Origin: Platerodrilus igneus
Lineage: Eukaryota > Arthropoda > Insecta > Coleoptera > Lycidae
DNA length: 64,000 nucleotides
NCBI GenBank assembly: GCA_036346225.1
Contig: JARFIW010001111.1
Span: 868,001-932,000, forward strand
Direction of reading: 5' to 3'
The notes under the pieces were generated by a model. The model did no database searches and had not been told where the DNA came from. It saw only the letters and a program-made list of their open reading frames with translations. Positions 21,337 to 33,600 of the stretch are shown here, piece after piece. Every line of letters starts with the position of its first letter. The first letter of the stretch is position 1. The translations under genes were made by a program, and so were the position numbers.

Positions 21337-21483
21337 ATATATTAATAGTTATTAAGATGAAATGAAAACCCAACTTTGTATATATATATATATATATATA
21401 TAGTGGTTTTCAATTACTAGTTCGATTTGAAATGGTAATTCAACTTTAAATACAAAGTTGGGTTTTCATTTCATCTTAATAAC

Positions 21484-21494
<11 letters not shown>
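21337..21494. repeat. Foldback element 2 (perfect 44-bp inverted repeat)
   Basis: Left arm 21337-21380 and right arm 21451-21494 are exact inverted copies over 44 bases. The 70-base centre holds a short TA run at 21380-21402 and the core AATTACTAGTTCGATTTGAA, shared with foldback element 1. The right arm runs into a TA repeat (21489-21534). A perfect palindrome of this size should form a hairpin or cruciform. Confidence 0.88.

Positions 21495-21534
<40 letters not shown>
21489..21534. repeat. (TA)n microsatellite at the left edge of the satellite
   Basis: About 45 bases of TA repeats immediately before the satellite array. Confidence 0.9.
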
Positions 21535-21537
<3 letters not shown>

Positions 21538-21540
21538 TTT

Positions 21541-22620
21541 CTACTAAGGCAAAAATAATCAAACGGGTATGTGTCGGAAAGGAAATAGTGTTGAGGCATA
21601 CATAGTGCTGAGTGGAAAATAGTGTTTAGGTTTCAACTTAGGTTCGAAGTCTAAATGTATTACTACTAAGACAAAATAATCGATCAGTTCGTGTGTGAAA
21701 ATAGTCCTGGGATTTCAACGTAGATTAGTAGTCGAAATCTTTTATTACTAATATAAAATAATCGATTGGTACATGGGCAACAATAGTGTTAAAGCTAAAA
21801 TAGATTTGAGATTTCAACTTAGGTTGGCAGTTGAAATGTTATAAACTACTAACACTAAAATAATCGTATGGGTACATGTGCGGAAATAGTACTGAGGCTA
21901 TAAATAGTGCTGAGTCATAAATAGTGTTGAGATTTCAGCGTAGGTTAGTGGTTGAAATGTTTTATTACTAAAACAAAGATAGTCAAACGGTTACGTGTGC
22001 GGAAATGGTGTTGAGACGAAAATAATGTTGGAGTTTTAACGTAGGGCAGAAGCTGAAACGTATTACTACTAAGACAAAATAATCAGTCGGTAGATGTATG
22101 AAAATAGTGTTGAGTCATAAATATTCTTTAGGCGAAAATAATGCTGGGGTTTCAACTTAAGTTAGTAGTCTAAATGTTTTACTACCAGTATAAAATAATC
22201 GATTGGAACGTCGACGAAAATAAGTTTGAGATTTCAACTTAGGTTGGTAGTCGAAATGTTAAACTACTAAGACAAAAATAATCGTATGGTACATATGCAG
22301 AAATAGTATTGAGGCTATAAATAGTGCTGAATCATAAACAGTGTTGAGGTTTCAGCTTAGCTTAAAGGTTGAAAGGTTTTACTACTAAGACAAAGATAAT
22401 CAAACGGGTACATGTGCAGAAATATTGTTGAGGCGAAAATAGTGTTGGGGTTTTAACTTAGGTTAGTAGTCAAAATGTATTACTACTTAGACAGAGTAAT
22501 TGATCGGTACACGTGTGAAAATAGTGTTGAGGCATTATAGTGCTAGGGTTTCAACTTAGGTTAGTAGTTGAAATGTTTTACTGCTAAGATAAAAATAATC
22601 GAACAGGTACATGTGTCAAA
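21541..22620. repeat. Diverged left edge of satellite
   Basis: Monomers here differ more from the consensus (for example CAACGTAGATTAGTAGTCGA and GTGTCGGAAAGGAAATAG) than those further in. Edge monomers of satellites usually escape homogenisation by unequal exchange, so this marks a true array border. Confidence 0.7.
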
Positions 22621-25324
22621 ATAGTGCTAAGGCATAAATAGTACTGAATTGAAAACTGTTGAGGTTTCAGCTTAGGTTAGTAGTTGAAATGTTTTACTAC
22701 TAAGACAAAAATAATCGAATGGTACATGTGTGGGAAAATTGTTGAGCATAAATAGTGCTGAATCGAAAACAGTGTTGAGGTTTCAACTTAGGTTAGTAAT
22801 TGAAACGTTTAACTGCTAAGACAAAAATAATCGAACGGATATATGTGCGGAAAAATTGTTGAGTATAAATAGCCCTGAATCAAAAACAGTGTTGCGTTTT
22901 CAGCTTAGGTTAGTAATTGAAATATTTTACTGTTAAGACAAAAGTAATAGAACGGGCACATGTGTGAAAAAAGTGCATAGGCATAAATAGTGCTGAATCG
23001 AAAACAGTGTTGAGGTTTCAGCTTAGGTTAGTGTTTAAAATGTTTTACAGCCAAGACAAAAATCATCGAATGGGTACATGTGCGAAAATAGTGTTGTGGT
23101 TTCAGCTTAGGTTTAGTAGTTGAAATGTTTTACTACTAAGACTTAAATAATCGAACGGTACATGTGTGAAGATAGTGCTATGGCATAAATAGTGATGAAT
23201 TGAAAAGTTTTGCGGTTTCATCTTAGGTTAGTTATTGAAATGTTTTACTGCTAAAACAAAAATAATCGAACGGGTACATGTGTGGGGAAGTTGTTGATGC
23301 ATAAATAGTGCTGAATCGAAAACAGTGTTGAGGTTTCAGCTTAGGTTAGTAATTGAAACGTTTAACTACTAAGACAAAAATAATCGAACGGGTATATGTG
23401 CGAAAAAATTGTTGAGTATAAATAGTGCTGAATCGAAAACAGTGTTGAGTTTTCAGCTTACGTTAGTAGTTGAAACATTTTACTGCTAAGACAAACGTAG
23501 TCGAATAGGCACATGTGTGAAAATAGTGCTAAGGCATTAATAGTGCTGAATCGAAAACAGTGTTGAGGTTTCAGCTTAGGTTAGTGGTAGAAATGTTTTA
23601 CTGCCATGACAAAAATCATCGAACGGATACATGTGCGAAAATAGTGTTGCGTTTTTAGCTTAGGTTAGTAGTTGAAATATTTTACTGTTAAGACAAAAGT
23701 AATCGAACGGGCACATGTGTGAAAAAGGTGCTAAGGCATAAATAGTGGTGAATCGAAGACAGTGTTGAGGTTTCAGCTTAGGTTAGTGTTTGAAATGTTT
23801 TACAGCCAAGACAAAAATCATCGAACGGGTACATGTGCGAAAATAGTGTTGTGGTTTCAGCTTAGGTTTAGTAGTTGAAATGTTTTACTACTAAGACAAA
23901 AATAATCGAATGGGTACATGTGTGGGGAAGTTGTTGATGCATAAATAGTGCTGAATTGAAAAGTGTTGAGGTTTCAGCTTAGGTTAGTAGTTAAAATGTT
24001 GTACTGCCAAGACAAAAGCAATGGAATGTGTACATGTGCGGAAAAATTATTGAGCAATATTTTTTGCTGAATCAAAAACAGTGTTGAGGTTTCAGCTTAG
24101 GTTTGTAATTGAAACGTTTAACTGCTAAGACAAAAATAATCGAACGTGTATATGTGCGGAAAAATTGTTGAGTATAAATAGCGCTGAATCGAAAACAGTG
24201 TTGCGGTTTCAGCTTAGGTTAGTAGTTGAAATATTTTACTGTTAAGACAAAAATAATCGAACGGTACATGTGTGAAAATAGTGCTATGGCATAAATAGTG
24301 ATGAATTGAAAAGTTTTGCGGTTTCATCTTAGGTTAGTTATTGAAATGTTTTACTGCTAAAACAAAAATAATCGAATGGGTACATGTGTGGGGAAGTTGT
24401 TGATGCATAAATAGTGCTGAATCGAAAAGTGTTGAGGTTTCAGCTTAGGTTAGTAGTTAAAATGTTGTACTGCCAAGACAAAAGTAATGGAATGTGTACA
24501 TGTGCGGAAAAATTATTGAGCAATATTTTTTGCTGAATCGAAAACAGTGTTGAGGTTTCAGCTTAGGTTAGTAATTGAAATGTTTAACTGCTAAGACAAA
24601 AATAATCGAACGTGTATATGTGCGGAAAAATTGTTGAGTATAAATAGCGCTGAATCGAAAACAGTGTTGCGGTTTCAGCTTAGGTTAGTAGTTGAAATAT
24701 TTTACTGTTAAGACAAAAATAATCGAACAGTACATGTGTGAAAATAGTGCTATGGCATAAATAGTGATGAATTGAAAAGTTTTGCGGTTTCATCTTAGGT
24801 TAGTTATTGAAATGTTTTACTTCTAAAACAAAAATATTCGAACGGGTACATGTGTGTGGAAGTTGTTGATGCATAAATAGTGCTGAATCGAAAAGTGTTC
24901 AGGTTTCAGCTTAGGTTAGTAGTTGAAATGTTTTACTGCCAAGACAAAAGTGATGGAATGTGTACATGTGCGGAAATATTGTTGAGCATAAATAGTGCTG
25001 AATCGAAAACAGTGTCGAGTTTTCAGCTTACGTTAGTAGTTGAAACATTTTACTGCTAAGACAAACGTAGTCGAACAGACGTGTGAAAATAGTGCTAAGG
25101 CATAAATAATGCTGAATCGAAAACAGTGTTGAGGTATCAGCTTAGGTTAGTGGTTGAAATGTTTTACTGCCAAAACAAAAATCATCGAACGGGTACATGT
25201 GCGGAAATAGTGTTGTGGTTTCAGCTTAGGTTTAGTAGTTGAAATGTTTTATTACTAAGACGAAGATAATCGAACAGTGCATGTGTGTAAATAGTGCTAT
25301 GGCATAAATAGTGCTGAATTGAAA

Positions 25325-27060
25325 AGTTTTGCAGTTTCATCTTAGGTTAGTTATTGAAATGTTTTACTGCTAAAACAAAAATAATCAAACGGGTGCATGT
25401 GTGGGAAAATTGTTAATGCATAAATAGTGCTGAATTGAAATGTGTTGAGGTTTCAACTTAGGTTAATAGTTGAAATGTTCTACTGCCAAGGCAAAAGTAA
25501 TGGAGTGTGTACATGTGCGGGAAAATTGTTGAGCATAAATAGTGCTGAATTGAAAACAGTGTTGAAGTTTCAGCTTAGGTTAGTTTTTGAAATGTTTTAC
25601 TGCCAAAACAAAAATCATCGAACGGGTACATGTGCGGAAATAGTGTTGTGGTTTCAGCTTAGGTTTAGTAGTTGAAATGTTTTATTACTAAGACGAAGAT
25701 AATCGAACAGTGCATGTGTGAAAATAGTGCTATGGCATAAATAGTGATGAATTGAAAAGTTTTGCAGTTTCATCTTAGGTTAGTTATTGAAATGTTTTAC
25801 TTCTAAAACAAAAATAATCAAACGGGTGCATGTGTGGGAAAATTGTTAATGCATAAATAGTGCTGAAATGAAATGTGTTGAGGTTTCAGCTTAGGTTAAT
25901 AGTTGAAATGTTTTACTGCCAAGGCAAAAGTAATGGAATGTGTACATGTGCGGGAAAATTGTTGAGCATAAATAGTGCTGAATTGAAAACAGTGTTGAAG
26001 TTTCAGCTTAGGTTAGTTTTTGAAATGTTTTACTGCCAAAACAAAATCATCGAACGGGTACATGTGCGGAAATAGTGTTGTGGTTTCAGCTTAGGTTTAG
26101 TAGTTGAAATGTTTTATTACTAAGACGAAGATAATCGAACAGTGCATGTGTGAAAATAGTGCTATGGCATAAATAGTGATGAATTGAAAAGCTTTGCGGT
26201 TTCATCTTAGGTTAGTTATTGAAATGTTTTACTTCTAAAACAAAAATAATCAAACGGGTGCATGTGTGGGAAAATTGTTAATGCATAAATAGTGCTGAAA
26301 TGAAATGTGTTGAGGTTTCCGCTTAGGTTAATAGTTGAAATGTTTTACTGCCAAGGCAAAAGTAATGGAATGTGTACATGTGCGGGAAAATTGTTGAGCA
26401 TAAATAGTGCTGAATTGAAAACAGTGTTGAAGTTTCAGCTTAGGTTAGTTTTTGAAATGTTTTACTGCCAAAACAAAAATCATCGAACGGGTACATGTGC
26501 GGAAATAGTGTTGTGGTTTCAGCTTAGGTTTAGTAGTTGAAATGTTTTATTACTAAGACGAAGATAATCGAACAGTGCATGTGTGAAAATAGTGCTATGG
26601 CATAAATAGTGATGAATTGAAAAGCTTTGCGGTTTCATCTTAGGTTAGTTATTGAAATGTTTTACTGCTAAAACAAAAATAATCAAACGGGTGCATGTGT
26701 GGGAAAATTGTTAATGCATAAATAGTGCTGAAATGAAATGTGTTGAGGTTTCAGCTTAGGTTAATAGTTGAAATGTTTTACTGCCAAGGCAAAATAATGG
26801 AATGTGTACATGTGCGGAAAATTGTTGAGCATAAATAGTGCTGAATTGAAAACAGTGTTGAAGTTTCAGCTTAGGTTAGTTTTTGAAATGTTTTACTGCC
26901 AAAACAAAAATCATCGAACGGGTACATGTGCGGAAATAGTGTTGTGGTTTCAGCTTAGGTTTAGTAGTTGAAATGTTTTATTACTAATACGAAGATAATC
27001 GAACAGTGCATGTGTGAAAATAGTGCTATGGCATAAATAGTGATGAATTGAAAAGCTTTG
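25325..27060. repeat. Four-monomer higher-order repeat, about 432 bp
   Basis: The same landmark GGTTAATAGTTGAAATG recurs at intervals of 433, 432 and 431 bases (25442, 25875, 26307 and 26738 anchors). Each unit is the ordered set of a 117-bp monomer (GCCAAGGCAAAAGTAATGG type), an 82-bp short monomer (AAAATCATCGAAC type), a 116-bp monomer (ACGAAGATAATCG type) and a 116-bp monomer (TTCTAAAACAAAAATAATC type). Units are nearly identical, showing recent amplification as a block. Confidence 0.85.
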
Positions 27061-27649
27061 CGGTTTCATCTTAGGTTAGTTTTTGAAATGTTTTACTGCC
27101 AAAACAAAAATCATCGAACGGGTACATGTGCGGAAATAGTGTTGTGGTTTCAGCTTAGGTTTAGTAGTTGAAATGTTTTACTACTAATACAAGATAATCG
27201 AACAGTGCATGTGTGAAAATAGTGCTATGGCATAAATAGTGATGAATTGAAAAGCTTTGCGGTTTCATCTTAGGTTAGTTATTGAAATGTTTTACTTCTA
27301 AAACAAAAATAATCGAACGGGTACATGTGTGTGGAAGTTGTTGATGCATAAATAGTGCTGAATCGAAAAGTGTTCAGGTTTCAGCTTAGGTTAGTAGTTG
27401 AAATGTTTTACTGCCAAGACAAAAGTGATGGAATGTGTACATGTGCGGAAATATTGTTGACCATAAATAGTGCTGAATTGAAAACAGTGTTGAGGTTTCA
27501 GCTTAGGTTAGTAATTGAAATGTTTAACTGCTAAGACACAAATAATCGAACGGGTATATGTGTGGAAAAATTGTTGAGTATAAATAGTGCTGAATCGAAA
27601 ACAGTGTCGAGTTTTCAGCTTACGTTAGTAGTTGAAATATTTTACTGCT

Positions 27650-30600
27650 AAGACAAAATAATCGAAGGCATGGCGGAAATAGTGTTAGGCATAATATGCT
27701 GAACGAAAATAGTGTTGAGGTTTCAACTTAGGTTAGTAGTTGAAATGTTTTACTACTAAACAAAATAATAGCGGAAAATGTTGGTAATGTGCTGAGAAAA
27801 TAGTGTTGAGGTTTCAACTTAGGTTAGTAGTTGAAATGTTTTACTACTAAGACAAAATAATGAACGGTGCATGTGCGAAAAGTGTTGAGCATAATAGTGC
27901 TGAAGAAAAGTGTTGAGGTTTCAACTTAGGTTAGTATGAAATGTTTTACTACTAAGACAAAATAATCGAACGGGTGCATGTGTGGAAAAGTGTTGAGATA
28001 AATATGCTGAATGGAAAAAGTGTTGAGGTTTCAACTTAGGTTAGTAGTTCGAAATGTTTTACTACTAAGACAAAATAATCGAAAAGAGCATGGCGGAAAA
28101 AGTGTTGAGGACCTTTATTTAAATACTGCTCAGGCGAAAAAGTGTTGGGTTTCAACTTAGGTTAGTAGTTGAAATGTTTTACTACTAAGACAAAATAATC
28201 GAACGGTAATGGCGAAAAAGTGTTGAGAAATAGTGCTGGTCGAAAAGTGTTGAGGTTTCAGCTTAGGTTAGTTTTAGTTGAATATTCTACACTAAGACAA
28301 AATAATCGAATGGACATGTGTGAAATAGTGTTGGCATTAAATAGTGCTGAATGAAACAGTGTTGAGGTTTCACTTAGGTTAGTGTTTGAAATGTTTACAG
28401 CCAAACAAATATGAAGGGATTGCGAAATATTTGGGTTAGCTTATTATGTTGAATGTTTAAAAGACAAATAATGAAGTTGTGTGAAATTGTATGCATAAAT
28501 GTGCTGAATTGAAAGTGTTGAGGTTTCAGCTTAGGTTAGTAGTTGAAATGTTTTACTGGCAAAACAAAATAATGGAATGTGCATGTGCGGAAAATTTTAG
28601 CATAAATTGCTGAATTGAAACAGTGTTGAGTTTCAGCTTAGGTTGAATTGAAAGTTTACTGCTAAGACAAAATAATCGAACGGAATGGCGGAAAATTGTT
28701 GAGTATAAATAGTGCTGAATCGAAAACAGTTTGAGGTTTCAGCTTAGGTTAGTAGTTGAAATTTTTACTTAAGACAAATAATCGAAAGGTCATTGTGAAA
28801 ATAGTGTAAGGCATTAAATAGTGTGAATTGAAAAAGTTGGTTTCACTTAGGTTAGTATTGAAATGTTTTATTCTAAACAAAATAATCGAACGGTACATGT
28901 GTGAAAAGTGTTGGCATAAATTGCTGGAATTGAAAAGTGTTGAGGTTTCAACTTAGGTTAGTAGTTGAAATGTTTTACTCAAACAAAATAATGAAAGGTG
29001 CATGTGCGGAAAATTGTTGAGCATAAATAGTGCTGAATTGAAAAAGTGTTGAGGTTTCAGCTTAGGTTAGTAGTTGAAATGTTTACTGCTAAGACAAAAA
29101 ATAACGAACGGGATATGTGCAAAGGAGAAATTGTTGAGTATAAATATGCAAAAATCAGGAAAAAAGTTTGGGTTTCAGCTTAGGTTAGTAGTTGAAATGT
29201 TTTACTACTAAGACAAAATAATCGAAAGGCCATGTGTGAAAATAGTGCTAAGGCATAAATAGTGCTGAATTGAAAAGTTTTGAGGTTTCACTTAGGTTAG
29301 TTATTGAAATGTTTTACTCTAAACAAAAATAATCGAACGGGTCATGTGGGAAAATTGTTAGCATAAATAGTGCTGAATGAAAAGTGTTGAGGTTTCAACT
29401 TAGGTTAGTAGTTGAAATGTTTTACTGCCAAGACAAAATAATCGAAGGTACATGTGCGGAAAATAGTGTTGAGGCATAAATAGTGCTGAATCGAAAACAG
29501 TGTTGAGGTTTCAGCTTAGTTAGTGTGAAATGTTTTACTGACTAAGACAAAATGCATCGAGAAACGAGTGTTGAGACAATAGTGCTGGAAATAGTGTTGA
29601 GGTTTCAGCTTAGGTTAGTAGTTGAAATGTTTTACTACTAAGACAAAATAATCGAAAGTGCATGTGTGAAAATAGTGCTATGGCATAAATAGTGCTGAAT
29701 TGAAAAGTTTGCAGTTTCACTTAGGTTAGTAGTTGAAATGTTTTACTACTAAAACAAAATAATCGAACGGTGCATGTGGGAAAATTGTTAGCATAAATAT
29801 GCTAGCGAATGAACAGTGTTGAGGTTTCAACTTAGGTTATAGTTGAAATGTTTTACTACTAAGCAATAAGTAATCGGAATTGTTGACATTATGCTGAAGA
29901 AAAAGTGTTGAAGTCAGCTTGGATTTTAATGTTATGCAAAAAAAATTGACGGTCAGTGCGAAATAGTGTTGAGGTTTCAGCTTAGGTTAGTAGTGAAATG
30001 TTTTATACTAAGACAAATAATCGAACAGTGCATGTGCTGAAAAAAGTGTTGAGCATATATGTATGAAATAGTTTGAGTTTCATCTTAGGTTAGTAGTGAA
30101 ATGTTTTACTCTAAACAAAATAATCAACGGTGCATGAGTGGAAAATGTTATGACATAAATATGTCAGGCTGAAAAAATGTGTTGAGGTTTCAACTTAGGT
30201 TATAGTTGAAATGTTTTACTCAAGCAAAAGTAATGAATGTATGCGAAAAGTTGAGCTAATGTGCGGAAAAAGTGTTGAGTTTCAGCTTAGGTTAGTTTGA
30301 AATGTTTTACTCAAACAAATCATCGAACGTCATGTGCGAAAATAGTGTTGGGTTTCAGCTTAGGTTAGTAGTTGAAATGTTTTATTACTAAGACAAATAA
30401 TCGAAAGTGCATGAGGAAAATAGTGTATGGACATAATATGTATGAAAAAGTGTTGAGTTTCAGCTTAGGTTAGTTAGTTGAAATGTTTTACTCTAAGACA
30501 AAATAATCGAAACGGGTGCATGTGCGGAAAATTGTTGAATCATAAATAGTGCTGAAATGAAAGTGTTGAGGTTTCAGCTTAGGTTAGTAGTTGAAATGTT

Positions 30601-33600
30601 TAACTACTAAGACACAAATAATCGAATGGGTACATGTGGGAAAATTGTTGAGTATAAATAGTGCTGAATCGAAAACAGTGTTGAGGTTTCAGCTTAGGTT
30701 AGTAGTTGAAATATTTTACTGCAAACAAAATCATCGAACGGGTACATGTAAATAGTGTGGTTCAAGCTTAGGTAAGTAGTTGAAATAGTTGTATAGCTTA
30801 AATTTATGCAAAAAATCTGAAGTAATGTGAAAGTTGGGTTTCAGCTTAGGTTAGTGTTGAAATGTTTTATGCAAGACAAATATCGAACGTCATGTGCGAA
30901 ATAGTGTTGAGGTTTCAGCTTAGGTTTAGTAGTTGAAATGTTTTACTCTAAACAAAGATAATCGAACAGGCATGTGTGAAAAGTGTAGGCATAAATAGTG
31001 CTGAAATTCGAAAAAGTGTTGAGGTTTCAGCTTAGGTTAATAGTTGAAATGTTTTACTACTAAGACAAAATAATGGATGTGTACATGTGGGAAATTGTTG
31101 AGCATAAATAGTGCTGAATTGAAAACAGTGTTGAAGTTTCAGCTTAGGTTAGTTTTGAAATGTTTTACTGCCAAAACAAATGAACAGTCATGGGCAAATA
31201 GTGCTGGTAAACAGTGTTGAGGTTTCAGCTTAGGTTTAGTATTGAAATGTTTTACTACTAAGACAAAATAATCGAAAGGTGCATGTGGAAAATAGTGCTG
31301 ATGATAAATAGTGCTGAATCGAAAACAGTGTTGAGGTTTCAGCTTAGGTTAGTAGTTGAAATGATTTTACTGCCAAGACAAATAATCAAAACGTAATGTG
31401 TAGGCTAACTAGTAATGAAAAAGTGTTGAGAAGCAGTATGGTAATGTCATGCAAATTTGACAATGTGCGGAAAATAGTGTTGAGGTTTCAGCTTAGGTTA
31501 GTAGTTGAAATGTTTTACTACTAAGACAAAATAATCGAACAGGGTGCATGTGTGAAAATAGTGTTGAGACATAAATAGTGCTGAATCGAAAAAGTTTGAG
31601 GTTTCAGCTTAGGTTAGTAGTTGAAATGTTTTACTGCTAAGACAAAATAATCGAAGGTACATGTGTGAAAATAGTGTTGATGCATAAATAGTGCTGAATC
31701 GAAAAGTGTTGAGGTTTCAGCTTAGGTTAGTAGTTGAAATGTTTTACTACTAAGACAAAATAATCGAAGTGTACATGTGCGGAAATAGTTGTTGACATAA
31801 ATAGTGCTGAATTGAAAACAGTGTTGAGGTTTCAGCTTAGGTTAGTATTGAAATGTTTTACTGCTAAAACAAAATAATCGAAGGGTACATGTGGGAATGT
31901 GTGGAAAAGTAGTTGATGATTAGCATAAATAGATGTGTAAGTCTAGCAAAAAGGTGATTGAAATGGTTTCACTTAGGTTAGTATCGAAATGTTTTACTAG
32001 CTAAGACAAAATAATACGAAGTGAAAATGTTAAGCAATAGTGCTGAAGAAAATAGTGTTGAGGATCACTAGGTTATGTTGAAGTTTTACTGAAAAATTAC
32101 TCGAAAATGGATACATGTGCGAAAATAGTGTTGAGGTTTCAGCTTAGGTTAGTAGTTGAAATGTTTTACTACTAAGACAAAATAATCGAACGGGACATGT
32201 GCGGAAAAAGTGCTATGAGCATAAATAGTGCTGAATCGAAAACAGTGTTGAGGTTTCAGCTTAGGTTAGTAGTTGAAATGTTTTACTGCTAAGACAAAAA
32301 GTATGGAAACATGTGGGTAGTTAAGGTTAATAGTGCTGAATGAACGTGTTGAGGTTTCACTTAGGTTATAGTTGAAATGTTTTACTGCAAGCATAAATAA
32401 GGTCATTGGAAGAATTGTAGCAAAAATGTGAATGACAGGAAGGTTTCACTTAGGTTAGTTTTGAAATGTTTTACTCAAAACAAAATAATCACGAAGGTAC
32501 ATGTGCGGAAATAGTGTTGGGTCATTAGTAGTGTTGAAATGTTTTACTACTAAGACAAAATAATCGAACGTACATGTGCTGAGAAGTGGTATGGCATAAA
32601 TAGTGCTGAATTGAAAAGTTTTGCAGTTTCAGCTTAGGTTAGTTAGTTGAAATGTTTTACTGCTAAAACAAAATAATCAATACGTGCATGTGTGGGAAAA
32701 AGTTGTTAATGCATAAATAGTGCTGAATCGAAAACAGTGTTGAGGTTTCAGCTTAGGTTAGTAGTTGAAATGTTTTACTGACTAAGACAAAAATATCGAA
32801 GATACTGTGGAAAAGTGTTGCATATAGTGTGTGAAAATTGTTAAGGAGCATTGAAATAGTGCTACAAAAGTAATCGAAAACAGTGTTGAAGTTTCAGCTT
32901 AGGTTAGTTTTGAAATGTTTTACTGCTAAGACAAAATATCAGTGAATCGGATGTAGCAATAGTGCGGAAAAAGTGTTGATTTAGCTATTAGTAGTTGAAA
33001 GTTTATCTAAGACAAATAATCGAAGGTACATGTGTGAAAATAGTGTAGGCATAAATAGTGATGAATGAAAAGTTTGTGCAGTTTCATCTTAGGTTAGTGT
33101 ATTGAAATGTTTTACTCTAAACTAAATAATGAAGTCATGTGTAAGAAAATCGGATACATGTGCTGAAAATAGTGTTGGTTTCAGCTTAGGTTAGTAGTTG
33201 AAATGTTTTACTCTAAGACAAAAGTAATCGAATGGTACATGTGTGGAAGTTGTTGATGCATAAATAGTGCTGAATCGAAAAGTGTTGAGGTTTCAGCTTA
33301 GGTTAGTAGTTGAAATGTTTTACTGCCAAGACAAAAGTAATCGAACGGGTACATGTGAAAATGTGAGAAATAGTGCTGAATCGAAACAGTTGAGTTTCAG
33401 CTTAGGTTAGTATTGAAACATTTTAATACTAAGACAAGATAAGTCGAAAGTGTATGTGCTGAAAATAGTTGCAAGATAAATACTGTGAATGAAAAAGTTT
33501 GAGGTTTCAGCTTAGGTTAGTTAATTGAAATATTTTACTGCTAAGACAAAAAGTAATCGAACGGTACATGTGTGGAAAATGTGTTACATGAGCATAAATA

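Noticed and set aside
25442..26540. Three near-identical short open frames (MLRFQLRLIVEMFYCQ type) and one at 40399
   Set aside because: They are translations of satellite monomers in one frame; spacing equals the higher-order repeat and no coding constraint is visible.
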